Positions 7,806 through 14,814 of a stretch of 23,804 nt of DNA are shown piece by piece. Source of the stretch: Tannerellaceae bacterium (GTDB lineage Bacteria; Bacteroidota; Bacteroidia; Bacteroidales; Tannerellaceae); NCBI GenBank assembly GCA_031267205.1, contig JAIRZN010000124.1:1-23804 (forward strand), read 5' to 3'. Positions within the stretch are counted from its first letter, which is position 1; each line of letters begins with the position of its first letter. The position numbers were made by a program, and so were the translations under genes. Under the pieces are notes generated by a model, which had not been told where the DNA came from, made no database searches, and saw nothing but the letters and a program-made list of their open reading frames with translations.

Positions 7806-9533
7806 ATGAAACGATACATCCTCCTTAGCCTTCTCGCCCTTGCACACGTCCTCGCGACGGCAGAGCATACAGTGCGCGAACGCATATACCTCCAGGCTGA
7901 TAAGGGCCTATACATGGCCGGCGAAAGAGTGTGGCTCAAGGCCGTCGCTACCGATATGCAGGGCCGCCCGCTCGACCTTAGCAAGGTGGCTTACGTAGAG
8001 CTCCTCGACGGCTCCGCCCCAAGGGTGCAGCTTAAGATAGAGATGACGGACGGCCTCGGCGAAGGCTCATTCCTCCTGCCCGTCGCCCTCCCCACCGGAT
8101 TCTACCGCCTGACGGCATACACGCGCTATATGCGCAACGAGGGAGAGGCGGTTTACTACGATCGCCTGCTGACGGTCGTCAATCCCTTCGTACCGCTGAC
8201 GAACGCCGTTGCGCGCGACGTATCCGGGGCCGTGCAGCTTTACGCAGGCGAGACTGGGCATGACGCCTCCGCAGCATCCTCCGAAGCATCCCCCGCAACG
8301 CCCGCAGCACAGCCGTCGCTCCACGCCGACCGCTCCGTATATCCCGTGCGAACGGCGGGCGCGCTGCACATCGAGGGATTGCCCGACGACATACGCACGC
8401 TTTCGGTATCTATCGCCGGAATTGATTCCCTGACGCTCCCCGCGGACGCATCCCTGCCGGCGACGACGGACGGCATCGAAGCGTGGAAGCGCGAACTCGC
8501 CGGAGGCAACCTCCCCCTGTCCGCAGAGCGACAGCCGGAATACGAAGGGCATATACTGACCGGACGGCTCGTCAACCTCTCCACCGGCAACACGGCGGCA
8601 GGCGATAAGCCCGTAGCCTTGCTGGGCTTTGCAGGGCGGAGACCGCGCGTATTCGGCGGACGTGTAGGCGACGACGGCGAGGTCAGCTTCTTCACGCACC
8701 GCAGCGCCGGCATACGCGAGGTGGCTACGGCTGTAATCTCCGCCTCCCCGTCGGCTTACCGGATAGACATACAATCCCCCTTCGCCCCGCATACATACTC
8801 TCCCCTACCCTCCCCGACGCTCGATGCAGACAGGCGCGAGGCCTTGCTGGAACGAAGCGTGAACGCGCAGGTTTTGCAGTCTTTCGCGGACAATACCGAA
8901 AGCGACGACGACGGCGGCGCGCTGTTCTTCACCGGCGAACCGGATTGGCGATACCTGCTTGACGAGTACACCCGCTTCCCGACAATGGCGGAAGTCGTCA
9001 TAGAATTTATCCCCGGTCTCCGCTTCCGCAAGACCGACGACGGCTACGCGCTGTCCGTGCTCACCGAAGAGCGCGCAGGCTTCACGCAGGGACGCTCAAT
9101 GGTATTGCTCGACGGCATCCCGCTTATCGACCATGAGCTGATATACAATTACAATCCCCTCCTGGTAAAAGAGATCGAAGTGTACAAAGGCAGGTACGTC
9201 TTCGGAGGGACGGTATTCGACGGCTTAGCCATTTTCAGGACATACCGCGGCGATGCCCCCGGCCTCATCCTCAGCGGCTCCACCCAGCTCTTTTCCTACG
9301 AAGGAACCGACGCCGCGCGCCTGTTCAGCTTCCCGTCATACCTGACCGAAGGCGAGCGAGGCAGCCGCCTGCCCGACCGCCGCCACACCTTGCTATGGCA
9401 GCCGCATGTCGATACCCCCACCGTCCCGTTCACAACCTCCGACATCAGCGGCGACTTCCTGATACGTATGGAAGGAATCACCCGCAGCGGCGAGACAATT
9501 AGCCGCACAATGACGATACGGGTGGAAGAATAA
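7806..9533 (+). CDS. Exported protein with MG2-like N-terminus and plug-like C-terminal segment
   Basis: A 575-residue protein with a short signal peptide (MKRYILLSLLALAHVLATA). Residues about 22-128 (RIYLQADKGLYMAGERVWLKA, then LPTGFYRLTAYTRYMRN) look like the MG2 beta-sandwich of alpha-2-macroglobulin-type proteins. Residues about 175-210 and 245-330 look like further beta domains, separated by an Ala/Ser/Pro-rich linker (about 155-172). Residues about 430-485 (VLLDGIPLIDHEL, then EIEVYKGRYVFGG) resemble part of a TonB-receptor plug, but no barrel follows; the protein ends after a last beta-rich stretch. Relatives I recall are longer, often above 800 residues, so this may be a compact form. 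It is the last gene of the operon and probably acts in the periplasm or at the outer membrane with the receptor. Function unknown. Confidence 0.75.
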   Translation: MKRYILLSLLALAHVLATAEHTVRERIYLQADKGLYMAGERVWLKAVATDMQGRPLDLSKVAYVELLDGSAPRVQLKIEMTDGLGEGSFLLPVALPTGFYRLTAYTRYMRNEGEAVYYDRLLTVVNPFVPLTNAVARDVSGAVQLYAGETGHDASAASSEASPATPAAQPSLHADRSVYPVRTAGALHIEGLPDDIRTLSVSIAGIDSLTLPADASLPATTDGIEAWKRELAGGNLPLSAERQPEYEGHILTGRLVNLSTGNTAAGDKPVALLGFAGRRPRVFGGRVGDDGEVSFFTHRSAGIREVATAVISASPSAYRIDIQSPFAPHTYSPLPSPTLDADRREALLERSVNAQVLQSFADNTESDDDGGALFFTGEPDWRYLLDEYTRFPTMAEVVIEFIPGLRFRKTDDGYALSVLTEERAGFTQGRSMVLLDGIPLIDHELIYNYNPLLVKEIEVYKGRYVFGGTVFDGLAIFRTYRGDAPGLILSGSTQLFSYEGTDAARLFSFPSYLTEGERGSRLPDRRHTLLWQPHVDTPTVPFTTSDISGDFLIRMEGITRSGETISRTMTIRVEE

Positions 9534-9834
9534 CTCCCCGCAATAACCCATTCGCGCCCGCCCCGCCGGCGAGGCCGTATTTAACGCTGCAATTTATCAG
9601 ACGAACGCAGGCGAGCGACCGTGCTCCCGCGAGTATGCAAGGACAGTCCCCGACAAAAGGCGGTATGCCCCGCAATCCGTATATGGCTATCCCTCAAGGA
9701 TATTTCTAAGTAGAAATTTTATTATCTCAAATCCCCGCCAAATTTTTATCCCGAATCACTCACGATCAGACGCAATAATACCGTCGCGACCTTCAATTTT
9801 TTATTATATATAACGCCCACATCTTCACGCAGCA
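9534..9834. other. Non-coding stretch left of the 41-bp array
   Basis: No credible gene is seen. The stretch holds two CCCCGCAAT copies (9536-9544, 9669-9677), the 5-bp stem TATCC/GGATA (about 9688-9702), an AT-rich hairpin (9702-9717) and two of the three TCCCCGmCAAA motifs (9647, 9732). No clear strong terminator for the upstream operon is visible. Confidence 0.5.
9702..9720 (+). terminator. Weak AT-rich hairpin, possible operon terminator
   Basis: ATTTCT and AGAAAT pair around AAGT, followed by TTTATT. The stem is short and all but one pair on each side are A-T, so termination here is only possible, not strong. A small TATCC/GGATA hairpin lies directly before it. Confidence 0.3.
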
Positions 9835-10219
9835 TGAAAAAAGTGTCACACGTCCCGCGTCATACGCGCAAAGCATGCGACATTTGTCACACGGCATATG
9901 TCATACGCACAAAACGTGCGACATTTGTCACACGGCTTATGTCATACGCACAAAACATGCGACATTTGTCACACTGCTTATGTCATACGCACAAAGCCTG
10001 CGACATTTGTCACACGCGCCGCGTCATACGCATAAAGCCTGCGACATTTGTCACACGTAAGGCGTCATACGCATAAAGCCTGCGACACTTGTCACACGCG
10101 CCGCGTCATACGCAAAAAGCCTGCGACACTTTACACGGAGCGCGCAGAATACGAACGGAGCCTGTGATTTATATCACAGTATCCCCGACAAATTTTTGGA
10201 GCGTAAGATATTAATCACA
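9835..10219. repeat. 41-bp tandem array, about ten units, each with a CRP/FNR-like dyad
   Basis: The core dyad TGCGACATTTGTCACA, with 5-bp half-sites separated by 6 bp, recurs at exact 41-bp steps starting at 9876, 9917, 9958, 9999, 10040 and 10081 (one base changed in the last). In-phase degenerate cores start at 9835 (TGAAA...TCACA), 10122, 10163 (TGTGA...TCACA, a perfect CRP-type spacing) and 10204 (TAAGA...TCACA). The rest of the unit carries GTCATACGCA and an AAAGCCTG-like linker, with about 7 variable bases after TCACAC. The array lies between two convergent transcription units. The unit has no stop codon in any of the plus-strand frames, so it produces open frames that are artefacts of the repeat. 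Confidence 0.85.
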
Positions 10220-10350
10220 GGTACCACGCTTCCATTTTGTAGAAGTAATTTTAATGCAAGGATAAGGATTTTAGATTTCCGGCAAGCAGCGCGCGCGCAA
10301 TGGCAGCGGATGCGAGTAGCGGTATCTCGGCGCAGATCAGGACGGTAGGG

Positions 10351-11115
10351 TCAGAGGTTTTTTTCAGGCATATATTTCCAGAAGCGGCGGGGCATATGCT
10401 GGCGTTGCAGCGCAGGGTTGAGGCGTTCGCGGATGGTGAGCGAGACGGTATACTCGCGCCACATTGTTTGGAAAAGCTTCTCGTCCTGAGCCATCAGCGC
10501 GTCGTTGAGCTTACCGCTAAGGAGGCGTTCGTCGTCGTCAAGCGTCACCTCCGCAGCCGTCGCGAGGTCGTAATAGTAACCATAACGACGCTTGAGGTCG
10601 TAGATGAGCCACTGTTGGTCGGCAAAGCGGCTCGTAAAATAGTCGAGCGTGAGCGGAAGCGCGTTGTAGACAGGCGAGACGGGCGCGAAGAAGAGGCCGT
10701 CGGCGGCTTTCTGGAAGCGAGCGAACTGCGTGAGGCGCTCGCGCTCCTTGCTTACCTTGGCAGCGATCTTTTTGACTTCCAGCACATCCGGGTCGGTGAA
10801 CATAGTAGCTATTGACGCCTGCGCGTCGAAAGCCTTACGCATATAACGCATCAGCAGCTCGTCGCTCTGCGGCAATTCCGACAACCATACATGCATCAGC
10901 ATCCCGCATACCGGCCGCGTCAACCTGCGCTCCAGGCCGGCCCAGACGCGCTCCGCTTTCGCGCGCTCGGCGACCACGCCATGAATTTCACCGGCGAACA
11001 AAGGCGGCGGCTCGTCCATCGAGATAAGCCGTTCGGGAAAAGCGCGCCGGCTGTAAGCGTCGAAGAGGCATGTCAGCAATCCCTCGAACGATTTATCGTA
11101 GCGGAAGACGAGCAT
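10351..11115 (-). CDS. DUF4130 / TIGR03915-type DNA-metabolism protein, partner of the radical SAM gene
   Basis: A 254-residue cytoplasmic protein. The N-terminus (YDKSFEGLLTCLFDAYSRRAF) and the C-terminus (ERLNPALQRQHMPRRFWKYM) are the hallmarks of the DUF4130 / TIGR03915 family, named as a probable DNA metabolism protein and in some bacteria fused to a UdgX-like uracil-DNA-glycosylase domain. Here it stands alone without that domain. The middle is helical and charged (KKIAAKVSKERERLTQFARF). It starts 3 nt after the stop of the radical SAM gene, a spacing that implies coupling and a joint function. The natural C-terminus is close to the stop codon. A run of seven A lies four codons before the stop; a shift there would open a 30-odd-residue tail in another frame. 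The biochemical activity is not established. Confidence 0.85.
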   Translation of the reverse strand: MLVFRYDKSFEGLLTCLFDAYSRRAFPERLISMDEPPPLFAGEIHGVVAERAKAERVWAGLERRLTRPVCGMLMHVWLSELPQSDELLMRYMRKAFDAQASIATMFTDPDVLEVKKIAAKVSKERERLTQFARFQKAADGLFFAPVSPVYNALPLTLDYFTSRFADQQWLIYDLKRRYGYYYDLATAAEVTLDDDERLLSGKLNDALMAQDEKLFQTMWREYTVSLTIRERLNPALQRQHMPRRFWKYMPEKNL

Positions 11116-11118
11116 TTG

Positions 11119-12384
11119 TCAGTCGGTAAAGGGGATGGACAGTTGCCTCGTATCAGGCCCGTCGCGGCGTCCCTTCTTCGGCGCGAGGGCGAGGCGCACC
11201 TGATCCGGGTGCAGCTCGTTGACGGTGAGCGTCGCGAGTTCGCCACAGGTGATAAAGTAGCGCGCCTTCTTCATCACCACGCCCATACGCGCGAGCGCCG
11301 ACGAGGTAACACGCCCGTGCCTGCGCGATGCGATGATAAGAGCCGCCGATTTGACGCCTATGCCCGGCACGCGGAGTATAAGCGAGTGGTCGGCCCTGTT
11401 AATATCGACGGGGAAGGCCTCAGGATGGCGCAGCGCCCAAGCGAGCTTAGGATCTATGTCGAGGTCGAGGTTCGGGAAGGCCTCGTCGACAATTTCGCCC
11501 GCCTTGAATCCGTAGAAACGCATGAGCCAGTCCGCCTGGTAGAGCCTGTTCTCGCGGACGAGAGGCGCTTGCTTGAGCGCAGGCAGGCGCGTATCGTAGG
11601 CGTTCACGGGGATGTAACCGGAGTAGTAGACGCGCTTCATGCCCGGCCTGAGGTAAAGCGCGGAGGAGAGGCGGAGGATATCGCTATCGCTTTCGTTCGT
11701 TGCCCCTACGATCATCTGCGTGCTCTGTCCTGCCGGCGCGAAACGCGGCGCATGGCGGAAACGCTGCCGTTCGTCGGAGCTTCCGAGTATGCCCTGCTGG
11801 ATGTAGTACATGGGTTTGAAGATGCTCTGGTGGTTCTTCTCCGGGGCGAGCATACGCAGGTTTTGCTCCGTAGGAATTTCGATATTGACGCTCAAGCGGT
11901 CGGCATAAAGGCCCGCCTGCTCGACCAACTCCCTCGATGCCCCCGGAATGCTCTTCATGTGGATGTATCCGTTGTAGCGCATCGTTGTTCGCAGCTCCTT
12001 GACCACCCGTAACATGCGTTCCATGGTGTAGTCAGGGCTATTGATTACTCCCGAACTGAGGAACAGACCTTCAATGTAGTTCCGGCGATAAAATTCGATG
12101 GTAAGTTCCACGAGCTCCTCAACGGAGAGCGTCGCGCGCCTGATGTCGTTCGTACGGCGGTTGATGCAGTAGGCGCAGTCGTATATACAATTATTTGTGA
12201 GCATAATTTTGAGCAGGGATATGCACCGTCCGTCTTCCGTGAAGCTATGACAGACGCCCCACCCTTCAGCGCTTCCCATCGTACCCGGTTTGTTCTTACG
12301 GGTCGTTCCGCTCGAAGTGCAGGAGACGTCGTACTTGGCCGATTCGGCGAGTATCTTGAGTTTGTCCTGTACGTGCTCGTTCAT
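11119..12384 (-). CDS. Putative DNA modification/repair radical SAM protein (TIGR03916-type)
   Basis: A 421-residue protein from the ATG at 12384; a GTG two codons upstream (12390) is an alternative, but the ATG fits the family start. The radical SAM cluster motif is CIYDCAYC (Cys66, 70 and 73; CX3CX2C), which binds the [4Fe-4S] cluster. Around it are the family-typical segments YDVSCTSSG near the start and LFLSSGVINSPDYTMERML. A helix-hairpin-helix (LRVPGIGVKSAALIIASR, about residues 330-350) implies DNA binding. The C-terminus ends QLSIPFTD. The family is annotated from its link to uracil-DNA-glycosylase-type proteins; substrate and product are unknown. It is followed after 3 nt by the DUF4130 gene and preceded by the AraC-type gene on the same strand with a 58-nt gap, so the three may share a transcript. 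Confidence 0.88.
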   Translation of the reverse strand: MNEHVQDKLKILAESAKYDVSCTSSGTTRKNKPGTMGSAEGWGVCHSFTEDGRCISLLKIMLTNNCIYDCAYCINRRTNDIRRATLSVEELVELTIEFYRRNYIEGLFLSSGVINSPDYTMERMLRVVKELRTTMRYNGYIHMKSIPGASRELVEQAGLYADRLSVNIEIPTEQNLRMLAPEKNHQSIFKPMYYIQQGILGSSDERQRFRHAPRFAPAGQSTQMIVGATNESDSDILRLSSALYLRPGMKRVYYSGYIPVNAYDTRLPALKQAPLVRENRLYQADWLMRFYGFKAGEIVDEAFPNLDLDIDPKLAWALRHPEAFPVDINRADHSLILRVPGIGVKSAALIIASRRHGRVTSSALARMGVVMKKARYFITCGELATLTVNELHPDQVRLALAPKKGRRDGPDTRQLSIPFTD

Positions 12385-12442
12385 TTCCACAAAGAAACGA
12401 ATTTAAGCGGAATAACCGCACACGTAAAAAGAGCGATTTATA

Positions 12443-13348
12443 TCACCACATAAGGTTGATATTCCTTTCGAGCCTGAGGCGTCTGCGCAGCGCCAAGGGC
12501 GTGTTGCCGAAGTAATCTTTGCAAAAGCGCGTAAAGTGCGGGGGTATGGAGAATCCGTACCTGCGCATTATGTCCTGCATATGGTCGTTTGTCTCCGACA
12601 GGTCGTACCGCACGTGCTTGGATTTTTGCCTGAGCAGCCATTTGTAAGGCGTCTCTCCGAACTCTTCGGTAAACTCCCTGTCGAATGTTTTCCTCTTCAT
12701 ATTAGAGATTTTGACCAGTTCGCGGACGTTTTTCACCTTCAGATAGTTTCCCATGACGAATAGTCTGAAATCTACCGAGCGGCTGACGATCGGGTGCATG
12801 AAAGCGGCGACATCCTCCCTGTCGTAGAGGGTTCGGAGGAGGTATAGGAATTCTTCGCACTTGAGGCTGTGGTATTCTTCGTATTTATCAAGTTTTTTGT
12901 GGTAAAGGAGAGCGTCGCTGATGAAATCCCGCATGGTATTGTTTAATTCGAGCGGGCTGAGGGGGTATGGGTTTTGACTGCGCAAGGGGCATAGCTCCTT
13001 GACGTAGTTCCTTTCGCAGAAGTTGGTAAACCGCTTAAAGAATATGACGGTGAAGTTGCTCGGCAGTAAAGCCTCGCACGACATGATCGAAGATACGGGA
13101 AAGAAGATCATCTCGCCGGCGTTGACGGTTCTGCCCAGCGCCTCGTTGCTGTAAACGACGAGGCGTCCTTTCATTAGGCATAATGCATAGTTGTAACGTC
13201 CGTATTCGGAGTGATACTTCTCCTTTTGCTTAAGCCTGTGATTCCTCAAGCCTGCTGCCAACCGGTCGTCGCCCGTTTCCGGCGGGTTCGACGGCGTCTC
13301 TCGGTTGTGGTGAGAATGGTCCATAGGATGCGGCATTTCCTTTGTCAT
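12443..13348 (-). CDS. AraC-family transcriptional regulator
   Basis: A 301-residue regulator. The N-terminal 45 residues are polar and probably disordered (MDHSHHNRETPSN). Residues about 47-180 look like a cupin-type sensor (YNYALCLMKGRLVVYSNEAL, then NAGEMIFFPVSS). The C-terminal third carries two helix-turn-helix units of the AraC type: VRELVKISNMKRKTFDREFTE, then MQDIMRRYGFSIPPHFTRFC and KDYFGNTPLALRRRL. The second unit keeps the usual Gly-Phe and Phe-x-Arg-x-(Phe/Cys)-Lys pattern. The start at 13348 is the first ATG after a well-matched -7 box (13374-13382); an in-frame ATG four codons later is also possible. Likely targets are the divergent lipoprotein gene at 13586 or the radical SAM pair downstream; the sequence does not decide. 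The inducer is unknown. Confidence 0.88.
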   Translation of the reverse strand: MTKEMPHPMDHSHHNRETPSNPPETGDDRLAAGLRNHRLKQKEKYHSEYGRYNYALCLMKGRLVVYSNEALGRTVNAGEMIFFPVSSIMSCEALLPSNFTVIFFKRFTNFCERNYVKELCPLRSQNPYPLSPLELNNTMRDFISDALLYHKKLDKYEEYHSLKCEEFLYLLRTLYDREDVAAFMHPIVSRSVDFRLFVMGNYLKVKNVRELVKISNMKRKTFDREFTEEFGETPYKWLLRQKSKHVRYDLSETNDHMQDIMRRYGFSIPPHFTRFCKDYFGNTPLALRRRLRLERNINLMW

Positions 13349-13373
13349 TTGTCTTGTATTGCTATTAGCAAGT

Positions 13374-13382
13374 GCAAAATTA
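13374..13382 (-). promoter_or_regulatory. -7 box for the AraC-type gene
   Basis: On the minus strand this reads TAATTTTGC, an exact match to TAnnTTTG plus C. Transcription would start about 20 nt before the ATG at 13348. No clear -33 TTTG is seen at the usual spacing. Confidence 0.45.
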
Positions 13383-13472
13383 ATGCTTTAAACAATCGCC
13401 CTCTTGTCCTATCTGTCGTTTCTCTTTACATCCGTCAAAATGGTCATTAACTTTCCTTACGTTTTAATAATT

Positions 13473-13492
13473 CGGCGCATTTAAGGGCGCCG
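13473..13492. promoter_or_regulatory. Perfect GC-rich dyad in the divergent promoter region
   Basis: CGGCGC and GCGCCG are separated by 8 bp. The dyad sits between the divergently transcribed AraC-type gene and the lipoprotein gene, 90-110 bp from each start, a plausible operator position. It could instead be an RNA hairpin, but no T run follows on either strand. Confidence 0.35.
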
Positions 13493-13550
13493 TATTGCTT
13501 TATACCTAAAAAAAGGTTTGTTTCGCCTTCTTTTGGAACGCTTTTTTTCC

Positions 13551-13559
13551 TACCTTGCG
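13551..13559 (+). promoter_or_regulatory. Possible -7 box for the DUF4925-like lipoprotein gene
   Basis: TACCTTGCG is close to TAnnTTTGC with one T missing and lies 26 nt before the ATG. A TTTG at 13532-13535 is only 15 nt upstream, short of the usual 19-21. Confidence 0.35.
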
Positions 13560-13585
13560 CTGCATATTCTTTAAAATTATATGGT

Positions 13586-14710
13586 ATGAAAAAAGATTTG
13601 TTTTATTCTATGATGATTTGCCTGGGTTTATTGCTTACCTCTTGCGGCAAAGATGATGGCCCGGATACTCCGGATGTTCCCGATCCGCCGGCTCCTGTCC
13701 TGACATGGAAAGACGCTCTCGGCGTATACAAGGCCGATGGCGACTTGAGTCTTACGATTAATGACCTGCCCCCAGCCGTGGGTAAAGAAGCGACGCTTGC
13801 CGCAGGAACGGGAGAGAACGCCAAGATTACATTGACGAATATTATCCCCGATATGGCGACCGTCGAGATCGACAATGTCGTTGTGACGAAGGACGGCGAC
13901 GACAAGGCTACGTTTGAAGGCGAAGCGACGGTCGGTAATACAACAGTCGCCCTCAAGGGATCGTTGACCGGCATCACGGGAAGCGCGAAGACCTTGAACG
14001 TTAATGTCGCGCGCAAGGTGAACTCCTTCGTTACCGGGACGTGGAAACTCGCCGAAGCGGCCACAGGCGGCGGCAAGTATGTTATGGTTGACGTGAAGAC
14101 GAACAATCCCGCCAACGATGTGTTGCTGAACCAGATGGTAGGCCCTATGATTGGCGGTATGCTTGCGCAAAAGGTCTCCGACGTGACGGTAGTACTCAGC
14201 CCGGACGGCTTGTTCGACGTGAACTGGACGGTAACGGGAGCGAGCGAGGCTACGGGCATGCCCGATTTCGTGAAATCGTTGGTTGCGATACAGTATTTCG
14301 AGGAGGATTACAAGCTGTACCTGGCTATTGACAAGTCGGCTGTGCCTCTGCTGGCGGCTATCCCCGTGCCGGAAGGTATCGACATTGAAGCCCTGATAGG
14401 CGCGCTGGCCGTAGACAAGGGCGGCTTTATCGCCATACCGGTGAACTTCGCTTCCGATGCCTGGATGGATTCGGCGTCGGCATCGGCGTCTCCGCTTGCC
14501 GTAACGAGGGCCGATTCCCCTTATCCTGATATTAGGTTTTATGTCGGGAAGGAAACGCTTCTACCCTTGCTGCCTGTCCTGATGCCTTTGCTGTCCGGCG
14601 GCCTGCCCGAAGGCATCCCTGAATATCTCCTGCCCCTGCTGCAAGGCTTGCCTGAGATGGTGGGCGGGGCCGAGCAGTTCAACGTAGGCTTGGGCTTTAA
14701 CAAGAACTGA
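13586..14710 (+). CDS. DUF4925-like lipoprotein
   Basis: A 374-residue lipoprotein. The signal peptide ends in LLTSC with Cys20 acylated. The following GKDDG resembles acidic surface-export signals described for Bacteroidota lipoproteins, so surface exposure is plausible. A Pro/Asp-rich linker (PDTPDVPDPP) precedes WKDALGVYKADGDLSLTINDLP, and repeated beta strands such as KITLTNIIPDMATVEIDNV follow; both fit DUF4925, a Bacteroidales family without known function. Residues about 290-310 contain a Ser-Ala repeat. The last 60 residues are rich in Leu and Pro (LLPVLMPLLSGGLPEGIPEYLLP). Monocistronic: it has its own promoter region and a very strong terminator. The divergent AraC-type gene may control it. 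The family call is from pattern recognition and moderately sure; the lipoprotein call is firm. Confidence 0.75.
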   Translation: MKKDLFYSMMICLGLLLTSCGKDDGPDTPDVPDPPAPVLTWKDALGVYKADGDLSLTINDLPPAVGKEATLAAGTGENAKITLTNIIPDMATVEIDNVVVTKDGDDKATFEGEATVGNTTVALKGSLTGITGSAKTLNVNVARKVNSFVTGTWKLAEAATGGGKYVMVDVKTNNPANDVLLNQMVGPMIGGMLAQKVSDVTVVLSPDGLFDVNWTVTGASEATGMPDFVKSLVAIQYFEEDYKLYLAIDKSAVPLLAAIPVPEGIDIEALIGALAVDKGGFIAIPVNFASDAWMDSASASASPLAVTRADSPYPDIRFYVGKETLLPLLPVLMPLLSGGLPEGIPEYLLPLLQGLPEMVGGAEQFNVGLGFNKN

Positions 14711-14732
14711 GCGTAGACGCGTAACTCTTTCG

Positions 14733-14795
14733 AGCCGCCTTCACCCATGAGCCGGCCTGTTTATTCAGGCGAGAGGCGGGTGAAGGCGGCTTTTT
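14733..14795 (+). terminator. Strong intrinsic terminator after the lipoprotein gene
   Basis: A perfect 14-bp stem joins AGCCGCCTTCACCC (14733-14746) and its complement (14778-14791). A second hairpin inside it, GCCTG/CAGGC, has a TTTATT loop (14755-14770). Five T follow. Confidence 0.88.
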
Positions 14796-14800
14796 ATTTG

Positions 14801-14809
14801 TACTTTTGC
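14801..14809 (+). promoter_or_regulatory. -7 box directly before the surface metallopeptidase gene
   Basis: TACTTTTGC exactly matches TAnnTTTGC and ends only 5 nt before the ATG at 14815, so the message would be leaderless or nearly so unless the next ATG (14824) is used. It begins six bases after the T run of the upstream terminator. No good -33 box is visible because that position is the terminator stem. Confidence 0.5.
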
Positions 14810-14814
14810 TGCCT

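Noticed and set aside
8067..8792. 241-codon minus-strand open frame
   Set aside because: It is antisense to the MG2-type gene, with Arg/Gly/Val-rich composition typical of a shadow frame and no recognisable motif.
9700..9725. Minus-strand AATTTCTACTT resembling the start of a Cas12a direct repeat
   Set aside because: It is a single copy, the hairpin pairs differently (ATTTCT with AGAAAT), and there is no array or effector gene.
9834..10076. 80-codon open frame starting ATGAAAAAA and encoding repeated CDICHT-like peptides
   Set aside because: It lies entirely in the 41-bp array. Since 41 is not a multiple of 3 and the unit has no stop in the plus-strand frames, reading frames stay open by construction; a second overlapping frame shows the same pattern.
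9835..10219. CRISPR array
   Set aside because: The period is 41 bp with only about 7 variable bases between conserved parts, too short for spacers, and no cas gene is present.
10891..12012. 373-codon plus-strand open frame
   Set aside because: It is antisense to the radical SAM and DUF4130 genes, which have clear family motifs. The frame is a by-product of GC-rich codon use.
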